Of a DNA stretch of 64,000 nt, positions 1 through 8,210 are shown piece by piece. The stretch covers positions 62,001-126,000 of the forward strand of contig NZ_JACWFG010000006.1 of assembly GCF_019749295.1 (NCBI RefSeq), given 5' to 3'. Position numbers and translations under genes: made by a program. The notes beneath the pieces were generated by a model. It had not been told where the DNA came from. It saw only the letters and a program-made list of their open reading frames with translations, and searched no databases. The number at the start of each line of letters is the position of its first letter. Within the stretch, counting starts at the first letter, position 1. Origin of the DNA: Neobacillus niacini. Lineage in GTDB: Bacteria; Bacillota; Bacilli; Bacillales; Cytobacillaceae.

Positions 1-648
1 AATAGCGCTGTCTACCTTAACTCCTTCACCATCTCCTCCCGAAGAAACGGGAATGTTCCGATAATCTAATTGGTTTTCATTAAAATATTGCTGCCACATT
101 TCATAGGTTGCTGGTTCCATCTTTTTTACTCGAGAGAGAAAGGATTCCTTGAGCAGCATCATATTTAAGTCTCTCAATAATTTTAGCGGGACAGGATGTA
201 CACGTTTAAAGGCATTTACGTGGTCAATGACTTTTAGTTCTTCATTCTCCATTACGAAAATATGCCGTAACGGGGCGTCCACCATTGTGAACTGAGCTTT
301 TCTCATTTCACCTAGAATGTAAAGAAGTTTTCTAGTGATTGATTCCGGGATATAAGTGCAGTTCCGGAGGTATTCCTTTAATGTGGGAGCATTAAAGTAT
401 TCCATGACAATATAATTTTCACCAAAATCATATAATCGTGGAAAGAACGCTAGGTGCTGCCCGGCTTTAAGTGCTTCTAATTCCATTTGAGCTTGAAGGG
501 TGTTGCTGTATATCTTCACGCAGCGCTCCTCTGATAATTTAAAGACGGCTCCTTGAGCACCCATTCCGATTAAAGGAAAGTTAGTAGGGTTGTCAATTAA
601 TAGTGTTTTTGGTCCTTTGGTGACTTTTATTAATCTGAAATCTGCCAT
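1..648 (-). CDS. Serine/threonine protein kinase-like protein (3' end outside window)
   Basis: 216 codons are visible with no stop, so the C-terminus lies beyond base 1. The N-terminal part has a kinase-type glycine loop (GMGAQGAVFKL, about residues 29-39), a VKIY lysine strand, and a hinge-like IVMEYF. A shortened catalytic region follows, HIFV then VIDHVN, where DHVN stands in the place of DFG. This fits the small, divergent kinases of Bacillus (YrzF-like), some of which may be inactive. The ATG overlaps the stop of the upstream glycosyltransferase by one base (TAATG), so the two are translationally coupled. Substrate unknown. Confidence 0.7.
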   Translation of the reverse strand, partial: MADFRLIKVTKGPKTLLIDNPTNFPLIGMGAQGAVFKLSEERCVKIYSNTLQAQMELEALKAGQHLAFFPRLYDFGENYIVMEYFNAPTLKEYLRNCTYIPESITRKLLYILGEMRKAQFTMVDAPLRHIFVMENEELKVIDHVNAFKRVHPVPLKLLRDLNMMLLKESFLSRVKKMEPATYEMWQQYFNENQLDYRNIPVSSGGDGEGVKVDSAI

Positions 649-1709
649 TATGATCCCCCTAACAATTCATCATAATATTTGGCTTGTAAAAGAAGCTGTT
701 TACTTTGATCAAAGTTTTGTTCTACATTTTTTCGCGCAGCAAGGGCATAGCCTTCCCATAGGTGTCTATTTAACAGCATGAATTCTAATGCTTGTGCCAG
801 GTGATCCACATCATTTTCCCGAACTATTACACCGTCTTGGTTATTCGTGATGATTTCTGGAATACCGGCATGGTTTGTGGCAAGGACTGGAATGCCTGTT
901 GCCATGGCTTCTTTTATTGTGTTTGGAATTCCTTCCACATCACCATTTGCTGCTGTCAAGCTTGGGGCACAGAAAATGTCTGCTTGCGCCATTAATTCTG
1001 GGACTTGGCTTTTAGGCACACGATTCAAAAGACGGAAGGAGGTACCTAAATTTAACTGCGCTGCAAGCGATTTAATATACTCTTCCAGCTCACCGCCTCC
1101 GATAATCGTAAGAGTGGCTTTTGGGAATTTTGATTTAATCTTTTTAAATGCCTGCATTAAGACATGATGTCCTTTCTTTTCTACTAATCTCCCAATCGAA
1201 ACAATGTTCTGAGAGCCTTGTAGATTCGGTCCCCGATAAGGGAAAAAGTTTAGGTCTACTCCTCCATAAAGAACTCTGATTTTATCGGCAGGGCATCCCC
1301 ATAGATTGATTCGATGTGCTAAATACTGACATACCGGCAAAAAGAGTTCACCTTGTTCAAACAGCATTTTCATGCCATTTAAATAATCAACAGGCTGATT
1401 GGCAAGGGTTGCATCTCTGCCCCTTATGCTTGTTACGAGTGGGAGGGAGGTTTCTTCCTTAAATGGAAGAAGCAATAAACCTAATTGAGCATGGTGTGCG
1501 TGTATAAGTGAAACGTTATTTTTTTTCACAAATTCTTCTGGTGAAAAAATTTCACTAAGGTAGTGAACCTTCTCATTGAGAAGCGGCAAGTTTACCATAT
1601 ACTTGGGCTGCCTGACCAAATGAATATAATCATAGCCTGGAACTTCCCGAATCTGGGGAATATATTGGGTCGGGTCGACTCTAAGGTTCAGATGGATAAC
1701 TTTAGACAA
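648..1709 (-). CDS. Glycosyltransferase, GT4 family
   Basis: 353 aa, a normal length for a GT-B retaining glycosyltransferase. The N-terminal half carries IHAHHAQLGLLLLP, typical of the acceptor domain. The C-terminal half has VSIGRLVEKKGHHVLMQAF and the EGIPNTIKEAM...E nucleotide-sugar signature. The start is TTG, set by AGGAG nine bases upstream. There is no signal peptide, so it acts in the cytoplasm on an unknown acceptor, probably cell-surface polysaccharide or glycolipid. It is the first gene of a pair with the overlapping kinase-like gene. Confidence 0.88.
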   Translation of the reverse strand: MSKVIHLNLRVDPTQYIPQIREVPGYDYIHLVRQPKYMVNLPLLNEKVHYLSEIFSPEEFVKKNNVSLIHAHHAQLGLLLLPFKEETSLPLVTSIRGRDATLANQPVDYLNGMKMLFEQGELFLPVCQYLAHRINLWGCPADKIRVLYGGVDLNFFPYRGPNLQGSQNIVSIGRLVEKKGHHVLMQAFKKIKSKFPKATLTIIGGGELEEYIKSLAAQLNLGTSFRLLNRVPKSQVPELMAQADIFCAPSLTAANGDVEGIPNTIKEAMATGIPVLATNHAGIPEIITNNQDGVIVRENDVDHLAQALEFMLLNRHLWEGYALAARKNVEQNFDQSKQLLLQAKYYDELLGGS

Positions 1710-1810
1710 TTGTTCATTCTCCTTTCAAAAATAGATCATTAAACTTAATCCTCTAAAAATAAGGTATGCAAATAGAGGAGAGAGGCTTGGACAAATTGGA
1801 AAAAACACAA

Positions 1811-1844
1811 AATGCGCCACAGTCAATTAAGACTGTGGCGCATT
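1811..1844 (-). terminator. Rho-independent terminator of the flavin reductase gene
   Basis: A perfect 14-bp stem (1811-1824 with 1831-1844, six-base loop) contains the GCGCCACAG core. On the minus strand it is followed by a T-rich run (A-rich 1801-1810 on the plus strand). It lies 15 bases after the stop of the reductase. Confidence 0.9.
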
Positions 1845-1858
1845 GGATATTTCATATA

Positions 1859-2467
1859 TTATCGAATTGTTTTTAAAGCACCGCTCCAAGAAATTACTTC
1901 GTCAAGCATTGCAGTCATGTTTGTTTGGTGTAAATCTTGTGGTTTAAATACAGAGCCGTTTTCAAAGTCTGTGAATAGTGACAATGTTGGATGAGTGCGA
2001 ACGTCAGCCACTTTTACCTCGCCAAGGATTCCACGTAAATGTTCTGCAGCACGAGCTCCGCCAGTTGAACCATAGCTTACGATACCAGCAGCTTTGTTAT
2101 ACCAAGCTTCACGTGCGAAGTCAATTGCATTCTTTAAAGCGCCAGTGATGCTGTGGTTATATTCTTGAACAACGAATACGAAACCATCTAAGCTCGCAAG
2201 TTTTTCATTCCAAGCAGCGATTCCTGGTTCTGTTCCATCAGTTGTTCCTAAGAATGGCAGGTTGTAATCTGAGATATCCACGATTTCATAATCTGCATCA
2301 GCTCGCTGATCAGCGATTCCTTTTACCCATTCTCCTACCTGTGGGCTAACACGTCCTTGACGTGTACTTCCTAAGATAATACCTATTTTTAATTTTGAAT
2401 TTGTCATTGTTTCTTCCTCCTTTGTTGTTGTACCAAATAATTTGTTTAAAAAACCCATGCTGTCCAC
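1859..2467 (-). CDS. NAD(P)H-dependent FMN reductase / azoreductase-type flavoprotein
   Basis: A flavodoxin-fold reductase of the NADPH-dependent FMN reductase family (YhdA/azoreductase/chromate reductase group). IGIILGSTRQGR is the phosphate-binding loop and FVVQEYNHSITGALKNAID the flavin/NADPH segment. It probably reduces quinones or azo compounds by two electrons. The start is uncertain: the longer form begins MDSMGFLNKLFG after GGGGTGG, while an internal ATG at 2407 has AGGAGG seven bases upstream and gives 182 aa, closer to the family length. The AGGAGG could also simply be Glu codons. The promoter carries two MhqR-like boxes, which points to quinone-stress induction. Confidence 0.88.
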   Translation of the reverse strand: MDSMGFLNKLFGTTTKEEETMTNSKLKIGIILGSTRQGRVSPQVGEWVKGIADQRADADYEIVDISDYNLPFLGTTDGTEPGIAAWNEKLASLDGFVFVVQEYNHSITGALKNAIDFAREAWYNKAAGIVSYGSTGGARAAEHLRGILGEVKVADVRTHPTLSLFTDFENGSVFKPQDLHQTNMTAMLDEVISWSGALKTIR

Positions 2468-2542
2468 CCCTTGTTGTTATTTTTTATCTATAGGTCTTTT
2501 TTTAGATTCAGTTAGTTTGAATTAAAAAATAATCAAATAAAG

Positions 2543-2593
2543 TATTTTTAATTCGAGATAAATATAATATAGATTTATCTCGATGTCAAGAGA
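2543..2593. promoter_or_regulatory. Two MhqR-like operator sites
   Basis: Site 1 at 2543-2560 matches 15 of 18 bases, and site 2 at 2576-2593 matches 14 of 18, of TATCTCGAATTCGAGATA. That is the MhqR operator core as I remember it from B. subtilis. The two inner half-sites also form a long inverted repeat, CGAGATAAAT facing ATTTATCTCG. A better copy precedes the dioxygenase gene at 47573. The MhqR protein itself is not in this window. Confidence 0.6.
2561..2589 (-). promoter_or_regulatory. SigA-type promoter of the flavin reductase
   Basis: On the minus strand TTGACA (2589-2584), a 17-base spacer and TATATT (2566-2561). Both elements lie inside or next to the MhqR-like operators, so a bound repressor would block polymerase. 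Confidence 0.7.
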
Positions 2594-2646
2594 TTAAATT
2601 CGTTAAGAATGTTCTTGAAGACTAAAATGAGGTTGATGTTGTATAA

Positions 2647-2935
2647 ATGGGTCTCATGAAAGGTTCATGAAGCCCAAAAGGAAGCTGAGGTTAAAAAAAT
2701 GGGTCTCATGAAAGGTTCATGAAGCCCAAAAGGAAGTTGAGGTTAAAAAAATGGGTCTCATGAAAAGTTCATGAAGCCCAAAAGGAAGTTGAAGCTGAAA
2801 AAATGGGTCTCATGAAAGGTTCATGAAGCCCAAAAGGAAGCTGAGGTTAAAAAAATGGGTCTCATGAAAGGTTCATGAAGCCCAAAAGGAAGCTGAGGTT
2901 AAAAAGATGGTTCTCATAAAGGTTCATGAATCTCA
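2647..2935. repeat. 52-bp tandem repeat, five units plus a decayed sixth, each a hairpin
   Basis: Units start at 2647, 2699, 2751, 2803, 2855 and 2907, exactly 52 bases apart. Each contains GGGTCTCATGAA, the spacer AGG, then TTCATGAAGCCC, which fold into a 12-step stem with ten Watson-Crick pairs and one G-U. The period is not a multiple of three and the frames contain stops, so the array is not coding. It lies between the divergent flavin reductase and HTH-TPR regulator genes. Nothing else is visible in 2594-3154 apart from this array and the regulator's leader. Confidence 0.9.
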
Positions 2936-3154
2936 AGCTTGCATGAAAAAGAAGTGATCAAATCTTGGATAACGATTAGCTTTGCCTGTCTTTTCCTGCT
3001 ACATAAGAAATGCATCTTTTATCCTATTAAAAATGTACTAAGATTCTAAAAATTAAGTCAATGTACTTTTGGCAAAGGAAGTAACTAGCCTATAAACTTA
3101 AATAGTCCTACGTTAAGGTAAATCTATTACATAGGTTTTTAAGGGGAGAGTTAG

Positions 3155-4411
3155 ATGTCAGTTGGAGAAATTATTAAATTTTATCGTCAAAAAGAGGGGC
3201 TTACGCAGGAGGATTTAGGGAGAGGTATTTGTTCCGTTACACATGTAAGCAAAATTGAACGGGGACAAACACCCTATGCGTCAGAAATTATCTCATTGTT
3301 TTCCGAGCGTTTACAAATCGATATCGAGAAAGAAAACCAGCGTTTTGAGAATTTGGGGAATCAGCTCCATTACTGGCATAAGGTAATCATTATGCAGAGG
3401 ATGAAGGAAGTAGAGGAAATCAAAAAGGAACTTGAGACCATTCCGATTATTGGCTCTTCCTCCTATGCAGCCTTTTATAATCTGCTTCAGGCGAGGTATT
3501 ATCTTCTCAAACAAGATTTCAACTTGACATACGCTATTTTAACTCGAGTCCAACATGATTACCCAGATCTAAGGGCGTACGAAAAGAACTTGTACCGGCA
3601 TGTATGGGGAATTTATTACTTACTTGATTACAGGAACTCCAAAAAAGAATGTTACCAAAAGGCAATAAACATTTTGAAGGAAATTAATCGAAATGAATAT
3701 GGAAATCTCGAATATTATAACCACTTAGCGGCAGCCTATCAATGGATGAATTCTTATGTATTGGCCTACTCTTATGCGGAAAAAGCACTTCGATATTATA
3801 AAGAAGTGGATAACTTCTTGGGAGCCTTGATGGCAGAATCAATCATGCTAATATCAATAGGAAGCAATGTGGAACATGATTTCCAAGAGGTGGAAGCAGC
3901 GTATTATAGGCTCATTCATAACAGTGAATTACTCAATAAACCAGATAAGAAAACGATGCTTTTAAACAATTTAGGTTATGAATACTACAGAAGAAAAGAT
4001 TATCAAAATGCAAAAAGGACTTTTAAAGAGTCACTTACTCTTGTAAAAAAACCATCAGTTCTCTATCTTCAACGGTGGTATAACTATATAAAATGCAGCT
4101 TTGAGGGGAAGCTAATGCGAAAAACGGAGCTTCTTAAACATGCACGTGAAGGACTATCGATGGCCAAAGTCCAGGAGGCCACTGTTTACAAAATTGTATT
4201 TAAGCTGTTAATTCTTCAGATAGAGGAAAATTACGAACAGTATTACCAGTACATTGAGAAAGAGGCTCTGCCATACTTCGAATCTAGCAAAAGTGAAATG
4301 CTGAAGAAGCGGTTTGGAAAGGAATTATTCCATTACTATATGAGTGTGGAACAGTATGAAAAGGCTGGTCAAATTTCAAATCAGTTAATCGAGGCAATCC
4401 AGTCAGAATGA
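3155..4411 (+). CDS. XRE-type HTH regulator with TPR domain (RRNPP-like)
   Basis: 418 aa. Residues 4-60 form an XRE helix-turn-helix (IIKFYRQKEGLTQEDL, then VSKIERG). The remainder is helical with tetratricopeptide features such as NNLGYEYYRRKDYQNAKRTF. This is the architecture of RRNPP regulators (PlcR, NprR, Rgg), which bind secreted peptides. No short pheromone gene follows: a terminator starts six bases after the stop. It converges on the neutral protease gene, and a close paralogue at 8211 lies beyond the SipW/TasA operon. It probably controls protease or matrix genes, but that is inference from position. GGGGAGAG precedes the ATG. Confidence 0.85.
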   Translation: MSVGEIIKFYRQKEGLTQEDLGRGICSVTHVSKIERGQTPYASEIISLFSERLQIDIEKENQRFENLGNQLHYWHKVIIMQRMKEVEEIKKELETIPIIGSSSYAAFYNLLQARYYLLKQDFNLTYAILTRVQHDYPDLRAYEKNLYRHVWGIYYLLDYRNSKKECYQKAINILKEINRNEYGNLEYYNHLAAAYQWMNSYVLAYSYAEKALRYYKEVDNFLGALMAESIMLISIGSNVEHDFQEVEAAYYRLIHNSELLNKPDKKTMLLNNLGYEYYRRKDYQNAKRTFKESLTLVKKPSVLYLQRWYNYIKCSFEGKLMRKTELLKHAREGLSMAKVQEATVYKIVFKLLILQIEENYEQYYQYIEKEALPYFESSKSEMLKKRFGKELFHYYMSVEQYEKAGQISNQLIEAIQSE

Positions 4412-4416
4412 TTATT

Positions 4417-4460
4417 AAAAAAGCCATGAACGATGTTAATTCATTCGTTCATGGCTTTTG
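4417..4460. terminator. Bidirectional terminator between regulator and protease
   Basis: A 15-bp perfect stem, AAAAGCCATGAACGA (4419-4433) with its complement at 4445-4459. A run on one arm and T run on the other let it serve both convergent genes. Confidence 0.9.
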
Positions 4461-4476
4461 AGATTTAAACACTACA

Positions 4477-6177
4477 TTAGTTCACACCCACGGAAGAATA
4501 GGCATCCATAACCGCTTGTGTTTCCGGTGATGGTGCACCATTTTTATCTGGATGAAGGTCACGGGCCGCGTGAATGGCCGCTTCTCGCATGTCATGGAAA
4601 CCAGAAGAAGAGGTTAAGTAAAGAGTCAGTGCACGGTAATAGATCTTTTCTGTTTTTGACTTACCAATCCCTTTAACGGTCATACCATTATTGGTACCGC
4701 CTTCAGATATTAAGTAGGCTGCTTTATTGTTGATTCCACTGTTAATGTGTACGCCTCCATTGTCTTCGGTTCCGAGATAGCGATCTTCATAATGATCAGG
4801 ATAGTAGCCGGATTCTGTAAGGGATGACTTTTTTGATGCAGGGTTGCTCATCGAACGAAGTCCGCCGTCACCAGGTATGTTAGGGGTTGTAATATCTTCA
4901 CCCAGTTCCCATTCTACTTCTGATGTCGCATACATTTCAGCAAAGTTCCCTAAAATGTCAGCTAAAGATTCATTGAGGGCACCGGACTCATCCTCATAGA
5001 TTAGGTCTGCGGAGTGTTCAATAACACCATGCGTCATTTCGTGTCCGGCAACATCTAACCCGCCGGCAAGGGAGTTATATCGAATTCCATCCCCATCTCC
5101 ATACATCATTTGTTTTCCGTTCCAACCGGCATTATTCCATTTGCGTCCAATATGAACGGTATTGATTAATTTCATTCCGTTATTATCTAAGCTGTTACGC
5201 TTGTGGATGACTTGATAGTATCTGTTAACTTTATCAGAGTTAAAATGAGCGGATATCGCAGCCGGATCATAGAAAAAATTGGTGGAATTTTTTGTTGCTA
5301 CTTCATAGCCTGTGAATCCAAAAATCGCACCGAGCATGTAGACGAACTCTTCCATCCGTTGTGCAGAAAAAGTAGAGATTGGAACACTTTTACCGGCTGC
5401 GGCAGAAGTACCGTGCAGGTAACTTGTCCCCGTTGCTAGATCCTTTCCGACTGGGAAGGATTGCATCGTACCATGTAAGTCTAAGCCTCTTCCTGTTACT
5501 GGAGATAGTGCAGCCTCATCTATCTCGTGAATTTTATTAAAGCTATTCACAACTTCCCCGCTATTTGCATCGATAAAGTAATGGAAATAACCAGGAGCAG
5601 GATGAGAAGTAGATGCTTTTACCAAGTAAGTTAAATGATACTTCCCGTTAAATGGATAAATCATTAATTTAGAGTCGATGCCATCATAATTTTTCACTTC
5701 AGCGATTTGGGAATCAACGTTTTGCTTGGCAATCGCAATGGCTTCCTCTTGGGTAAGAGAGGCTTCCGTTGGAATAAGAGTACGTGCTAGATTCTGCGTA
5801 ACTTTTCCAATCGAAGCATATACGTTGTTATTTGCATCGAGTGCAACAGTTTGTCCAGATCCGTAAATCGGAATTCCTTTGTATTGCTCGATAGTACGTA
5901 CATGGTATGTACCTGTTGTGCTATCATTTTGCTCTGAGACAATCTTGAATTGATCACCGTGATCTACTAATTTCGTCATGCCGGCTTGTACCTTTGATTG
6001 AAGGAATGCTTTCACCACATCTTGCTTACTTAGTCCTTCAGCTTCAAATAGTATGGGAGCTGGTGTTGTCGTTTCAGCAGCGAGTGAACTAGTTGGAACC
6101 ATGCCACCAAATGCAATCGATAAAGCCAATAGAGCGGCAGCCTTTTTCCTCATATTTCTCCTAATTTTCTTTTTCAA
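4477..6177 (-). CDS. Neutral metalloprotease, bacillolysin/thermolysin type (M4)
   Basis: A secreted zinc protease of thermolysin type. After a signal peptide (about KKAAALLALSIAFGG to SLAAE) come FTP and PepSY propeptide domains, then the M4 catalytic domain with the zinc helix GHEMTHGVIEHS (about residue 377) and the third ligand in GALNESLADILGN. A C-terminal helical domain ends near DAYSSVGVN. About 566 aa is the full family length. The start is ambiguous: TTG at 6177 has GGGTGG six bases upstream; ATG at 6153 has AGGAG at a short distance; ATG at 6201 lacks a site. The convergent HTH-TPR gene is a plausible regulator, as nprR is for nprA in other bacilli. Confidence 0.93.
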   Translation of the reverse strand: MKKKIRRNMRKKAAALLALSIAFGGMVPTSSLAAETTTPAPILFEAEGLSKQDVVKAFLQSKVQAGMTKLVDHGDQFKIVSEQNDSTTGTYHVRTIEQYKGIPIYGSGQTVALDANNNVYASIGKVTQNLARTLIPTEASLTQEEAIAIAKQNVDSQIAEVKNYDGIDSKLMIYPFNGKYHLTYLVKASTSHPAPGYFHYFIDANSGEVVNSFNKIHEIDEAALSPVTGRGLDLHGTMQSFPVGKDLATGTSYLHGTSAAAGKSVPISTFSAQRMEEFVYMLGAIFGFTGYEVATKNSTNFFYDPAAISAHFNSDKVNRYYQVIHKRNSLDNNGMKLINTVHIGRKWNNAGWNGKQMMYGDGDGIRYNSLAGGLDVAGHEMTHGVIEHSADLIYEDESGALNESLADILGNFAEMYATSEVEWELGEDITTPNIPGDGGLRSMSNPASKKSSLTESGYYPDHYEDRYLGTEDNGGVHINSGINNKAAYLISEGGTNNGMTVKGIGKSKTEKIYYRALTLYLTSSSGFHDMREAAIHAARDLHPDKNGAPSPETQAVMDAYSSVGVN

Positions 6178-6408
6178 TAAAATCCACCCTTTCTTAGACA
6201 TGTAGTGTTGGTACAGTTCAAATTATTAAGAATATTCTCACTAGAATCAATTGGGTTATTTTTTTTGCCTTTTTTCTGGTTTTTATCCTATCGCCGTGCT
6301 AATTCGACATCGTTCCTTAAGTATTTTCCAAGGAATTAACCCGATAACAATATTCCAAAAACTCTGTGATAATAGGGTCAAATAGAGTTGATACAGGGAG
6401 AATACCAA

Positions 6409-6969
6409 ATGAGAAAAACTTTTCATCAACACATTACATTTGTGTGTTTATGCTGCCTTTTCTTTTGTTTAGGTAATTATCTGGTAGGAGAAACAGAGGC
6501 AAAATTTTCAAGTCAAGATAAAGCACAGTCATTGGAGCTTTCAACTGCATTTGTTTTTCCAGAGACGATCAAGCACTTAGAGGATACTGCGGAGGAGATT
6601 GTAATGAGTATGAAAAAAAACTATCAAATGACCCTTTCCAATACACCAGATGAATCATTAGGAGAATTGGAGGTCCAACTGTCTAAAATTAAAGCAAATG
6701 TGCAAGAACTATATATTCAAATGGACAATCTGAATACAGTTTATGAAGAATTGTCACTTTATAAAAATAAAAATCAACAAGACACATTGACCTATGTTCA
6801 TGAGGGATTTCAATCTGTTGAAAGTCTGAGGAATGAGGTGCTAGCAACCATTGATTTTTCAAAAGTGGAGGCGGTGCATTCTCTCTTAGAATTTAAGATA
6901 AAAGAGTTAGAAAAAATGACGAAGCAGGTGATTGAAAATGACGAAGAAGTTCTGGAAGGCAGTGCGTAG
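6409..6969 (+). CDS. Exported helical protein in the TapA position of a sipW-tasA operon
   Basis: About 186 aa. The N-terminus is a hydrophobic signal or anchor (ITFVCLCCLFFCLGNYLVG), followed by TEAKFSS, which resembles the SipW-type cleavage context, and a long coiled-coil-like helical region rich in Glu, Lys and Leu. I recall similar proteins labelled DUF4047 beside sipW in bacilli, but am not certain. By position, first gene before sipW and a TasA-family gene, it may assist fibre assembly as TapA does. ATG 6409 has GGGAG eight bases upstream; an in-frame TTG at 6388 is less likely. Its end overlaps sipW by 32 bases. Confidence 0.7.
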   Translation: MRKTFHQHITFVCLCCLFFCLGNYLVGETEAKFSSQDKAQSLELSTAFVFPETIKHLEDTAEEIVMSMKKNYQMTLSNTPDESLGELEVQLSKIKANVQELYIQMDNLNTVYEELSLYKNKNQQDTLTYVHEGFQSVESLRNEVLATIDFSKVEAVHSLLEFKIKELEKMTKQVIENDEEVLEGSA

Positions 6970-7486
6970 GATTGGGAGTGGTATGTTCATCGTAATCCTA
7001 TGTTTGGCATCGTTTGTTGTCCTTTCTTCTAGAATATCAGGAGGAGCACCAACGGTATTGGGATACCAAGTAAAAGCGGTATTATCAGGATCGATGGAGC
7101 CAACCTTTCAAACAGGTTCCATCATCGGTATTGAAACAAAAGATAAACATACCTCCTATCAAATAGGGGATGTTATCACGTTTAACATGGATGGAAAAGT
7201 GATTACTCATAGAATAACAGACGTGAAAAAACAAAATGGACAAGCTGTCTATAAAACCAAAGGGGATAACAATGATGGTGAGGATAGGTGGACTGTGTCG
7301 CCACAGAACATCATCGGTTTGTATAAGGGCTTTACCATTCCTTATGTTGGATTTCTTCTAAACTACTCTAGTTCAAAACTAGGGTCAGCTCTATTGCTGT
7401 TTGTTCCGGGATTACTTTTATTCATTTCTGCGTTCATTTCGATCAACGGGGCAAAAAAAGAGCTGGAAGCAGGCAAAGTGGGTTAG
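6938..7486 (+). CDS. sipW: Signal peptidase I, SipW type
   Basis: 182 aa membrane protease of the ER-type signal peptidase I subfamily. The serine box is VLSGSMEPTFQTGS (Ser about 52), and ITHRI supplies the histidine (about 91) that replaces the usual lysine. KGDNNDGEDRW holds the conserved Asp region. An N-terminal and a C-terminal (LLLFVPGLLLFISAFISI) membrane segment frame the catalytic domain. The ATG at 6938 follows AGGTG at seven bases and lies inside the upstream gene. It should process the TasA-family protein encoded next, and probably the upstream protein too. Confidence 0.95.
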   Translation: MTKKFWKAVRRIGSGMFIVILCLASFVVLSSRISGGAPTVLGYQVKAVLSGSMEPTFQTGSIIGIETKDKHTSYQIGDVITFNMDGKVITHRITDVKKQNGQAVYKTKGDNNDGEDRWTVSPQNIIGLYKGFTIPYVGFLLNYSSSKLGSALLLFVPGLLLFISAFISINGAKKELEAGKVG

Positions 7487-7557
7487 CTCTCCTATGTATC
7501 TACAAAAGTACATAAGAGTTTAATATATTTTACTATTTTCATGAGGAGGAATGGAAG

Positions 7558-8166
7558 ATGAGTTTTACAAAAAAAGTTAGTCAAGGGGTTATGAGTGCTG
7601 CTTTAGGATTATCGTTGATGGGTGGAGGAACATTTGCCTATTTTAGCGATTCTGTTGAAACACAAAACACGTTTGCAGCCGGGGTACTAGACCTGGAACT
7701 AAATCCAAGCACTGTTGTAAATATTGACAACATCAAGCCTGGTGATGAAATATTTCGTGAATTTACACTTGAGAATAACGGTACGTTAGATATTAACAGA
7801 GTGTTACTATCGACCAATTACAGTGTGGAAGACGCCAAATCAGATAACAGTGATGATTTAGCTAAGCATATAAAAGTAACGATTATGTACAATACAAGCA
7901 GTGCTACAAACCCAATCGTTGAAACAACACTGTATGATCTCCAATCTCAGAATCCAGATTTAACACAAATTGACGGCCTGAACACTACAATGCCTGACGG
8001 TATCCCTGCTGGTGAAAAAGAAAAAATCTTCGTGCTATTTGAATTTGTAGATAATGGACAAGATCAAAATCAATTCCAAGGTGATAAATTAAAGGTAGAT
8101 TGGACCTTCCATGCAGAACAGACTGCTGGAACGTATTATGATGATACAGATGAAACTAACAATTAA
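7558..8166 (+). CDS. tasA: TasA/CalY-family biofilm matrix protein (camelysin family)
   Basis: 202 aa. SipW-dependent signal peptide (KKVSQGVMSAALGLSLMGGGTFAYF) with the typical FSDS and N-terminal NTFAAGVLDLEL start of the mature TasA/camelysin fold, then IKPGDEIFREFTLENNGTLDI. Members form amyloid-like fibres in the matrix, and some were described as metalloproteases (camelysin). Strong GAGGAGG ribosome site. Last gene of the operon, followed by a terminator. Only one TasA/CalY copy is present here, whereas B. cereus carries both tasA and calY. Confidence 0.9.
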   Translation: MSFTKKVSQGVMSAALGLSLMGGGTFAYFSDSVETQNTFAAGVLDLELNPSTVVNIDNIKPGDEIFREFTLENNGTLDINRVLLSTNYSVEDAKSDNSDDLAKHIKVTIMYNTSSATNPIVETTLYDLQSQNPDLTQIDGLNTTMPDGIPAGEKEKIFVLFEFVDNGQDQNQFQGDKLKVDWTFHAEQTAGTYYDDTDETNN

Positions 8167-8174
8167 ATAATTGT

Positions 8175-8204
8175 AAGGACTGACGATTTAGATCGCCAGT
8201 CCTT
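8175..8204. terminator. Bidirectional terminator after tasA
   Basis: AAGGACTG and CAGTCCTT arms with an inner CGAT/ATCG helix (8175-8204), followed by T-rich sequence. It lies between the convergent tasA and second HTH-TPR regulator genes. Confidence 0.85.
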
Positions 8205-8210
8205 TATTTG

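Noticed and set aside
4412..4476. Search for a NprX-like pheromone gene after the HTH-TPR regulator
   Set aside because: The gap is filled by a terminator hairpin and holds no open frame with a signal peptide; the same is true after the 8211 gene.
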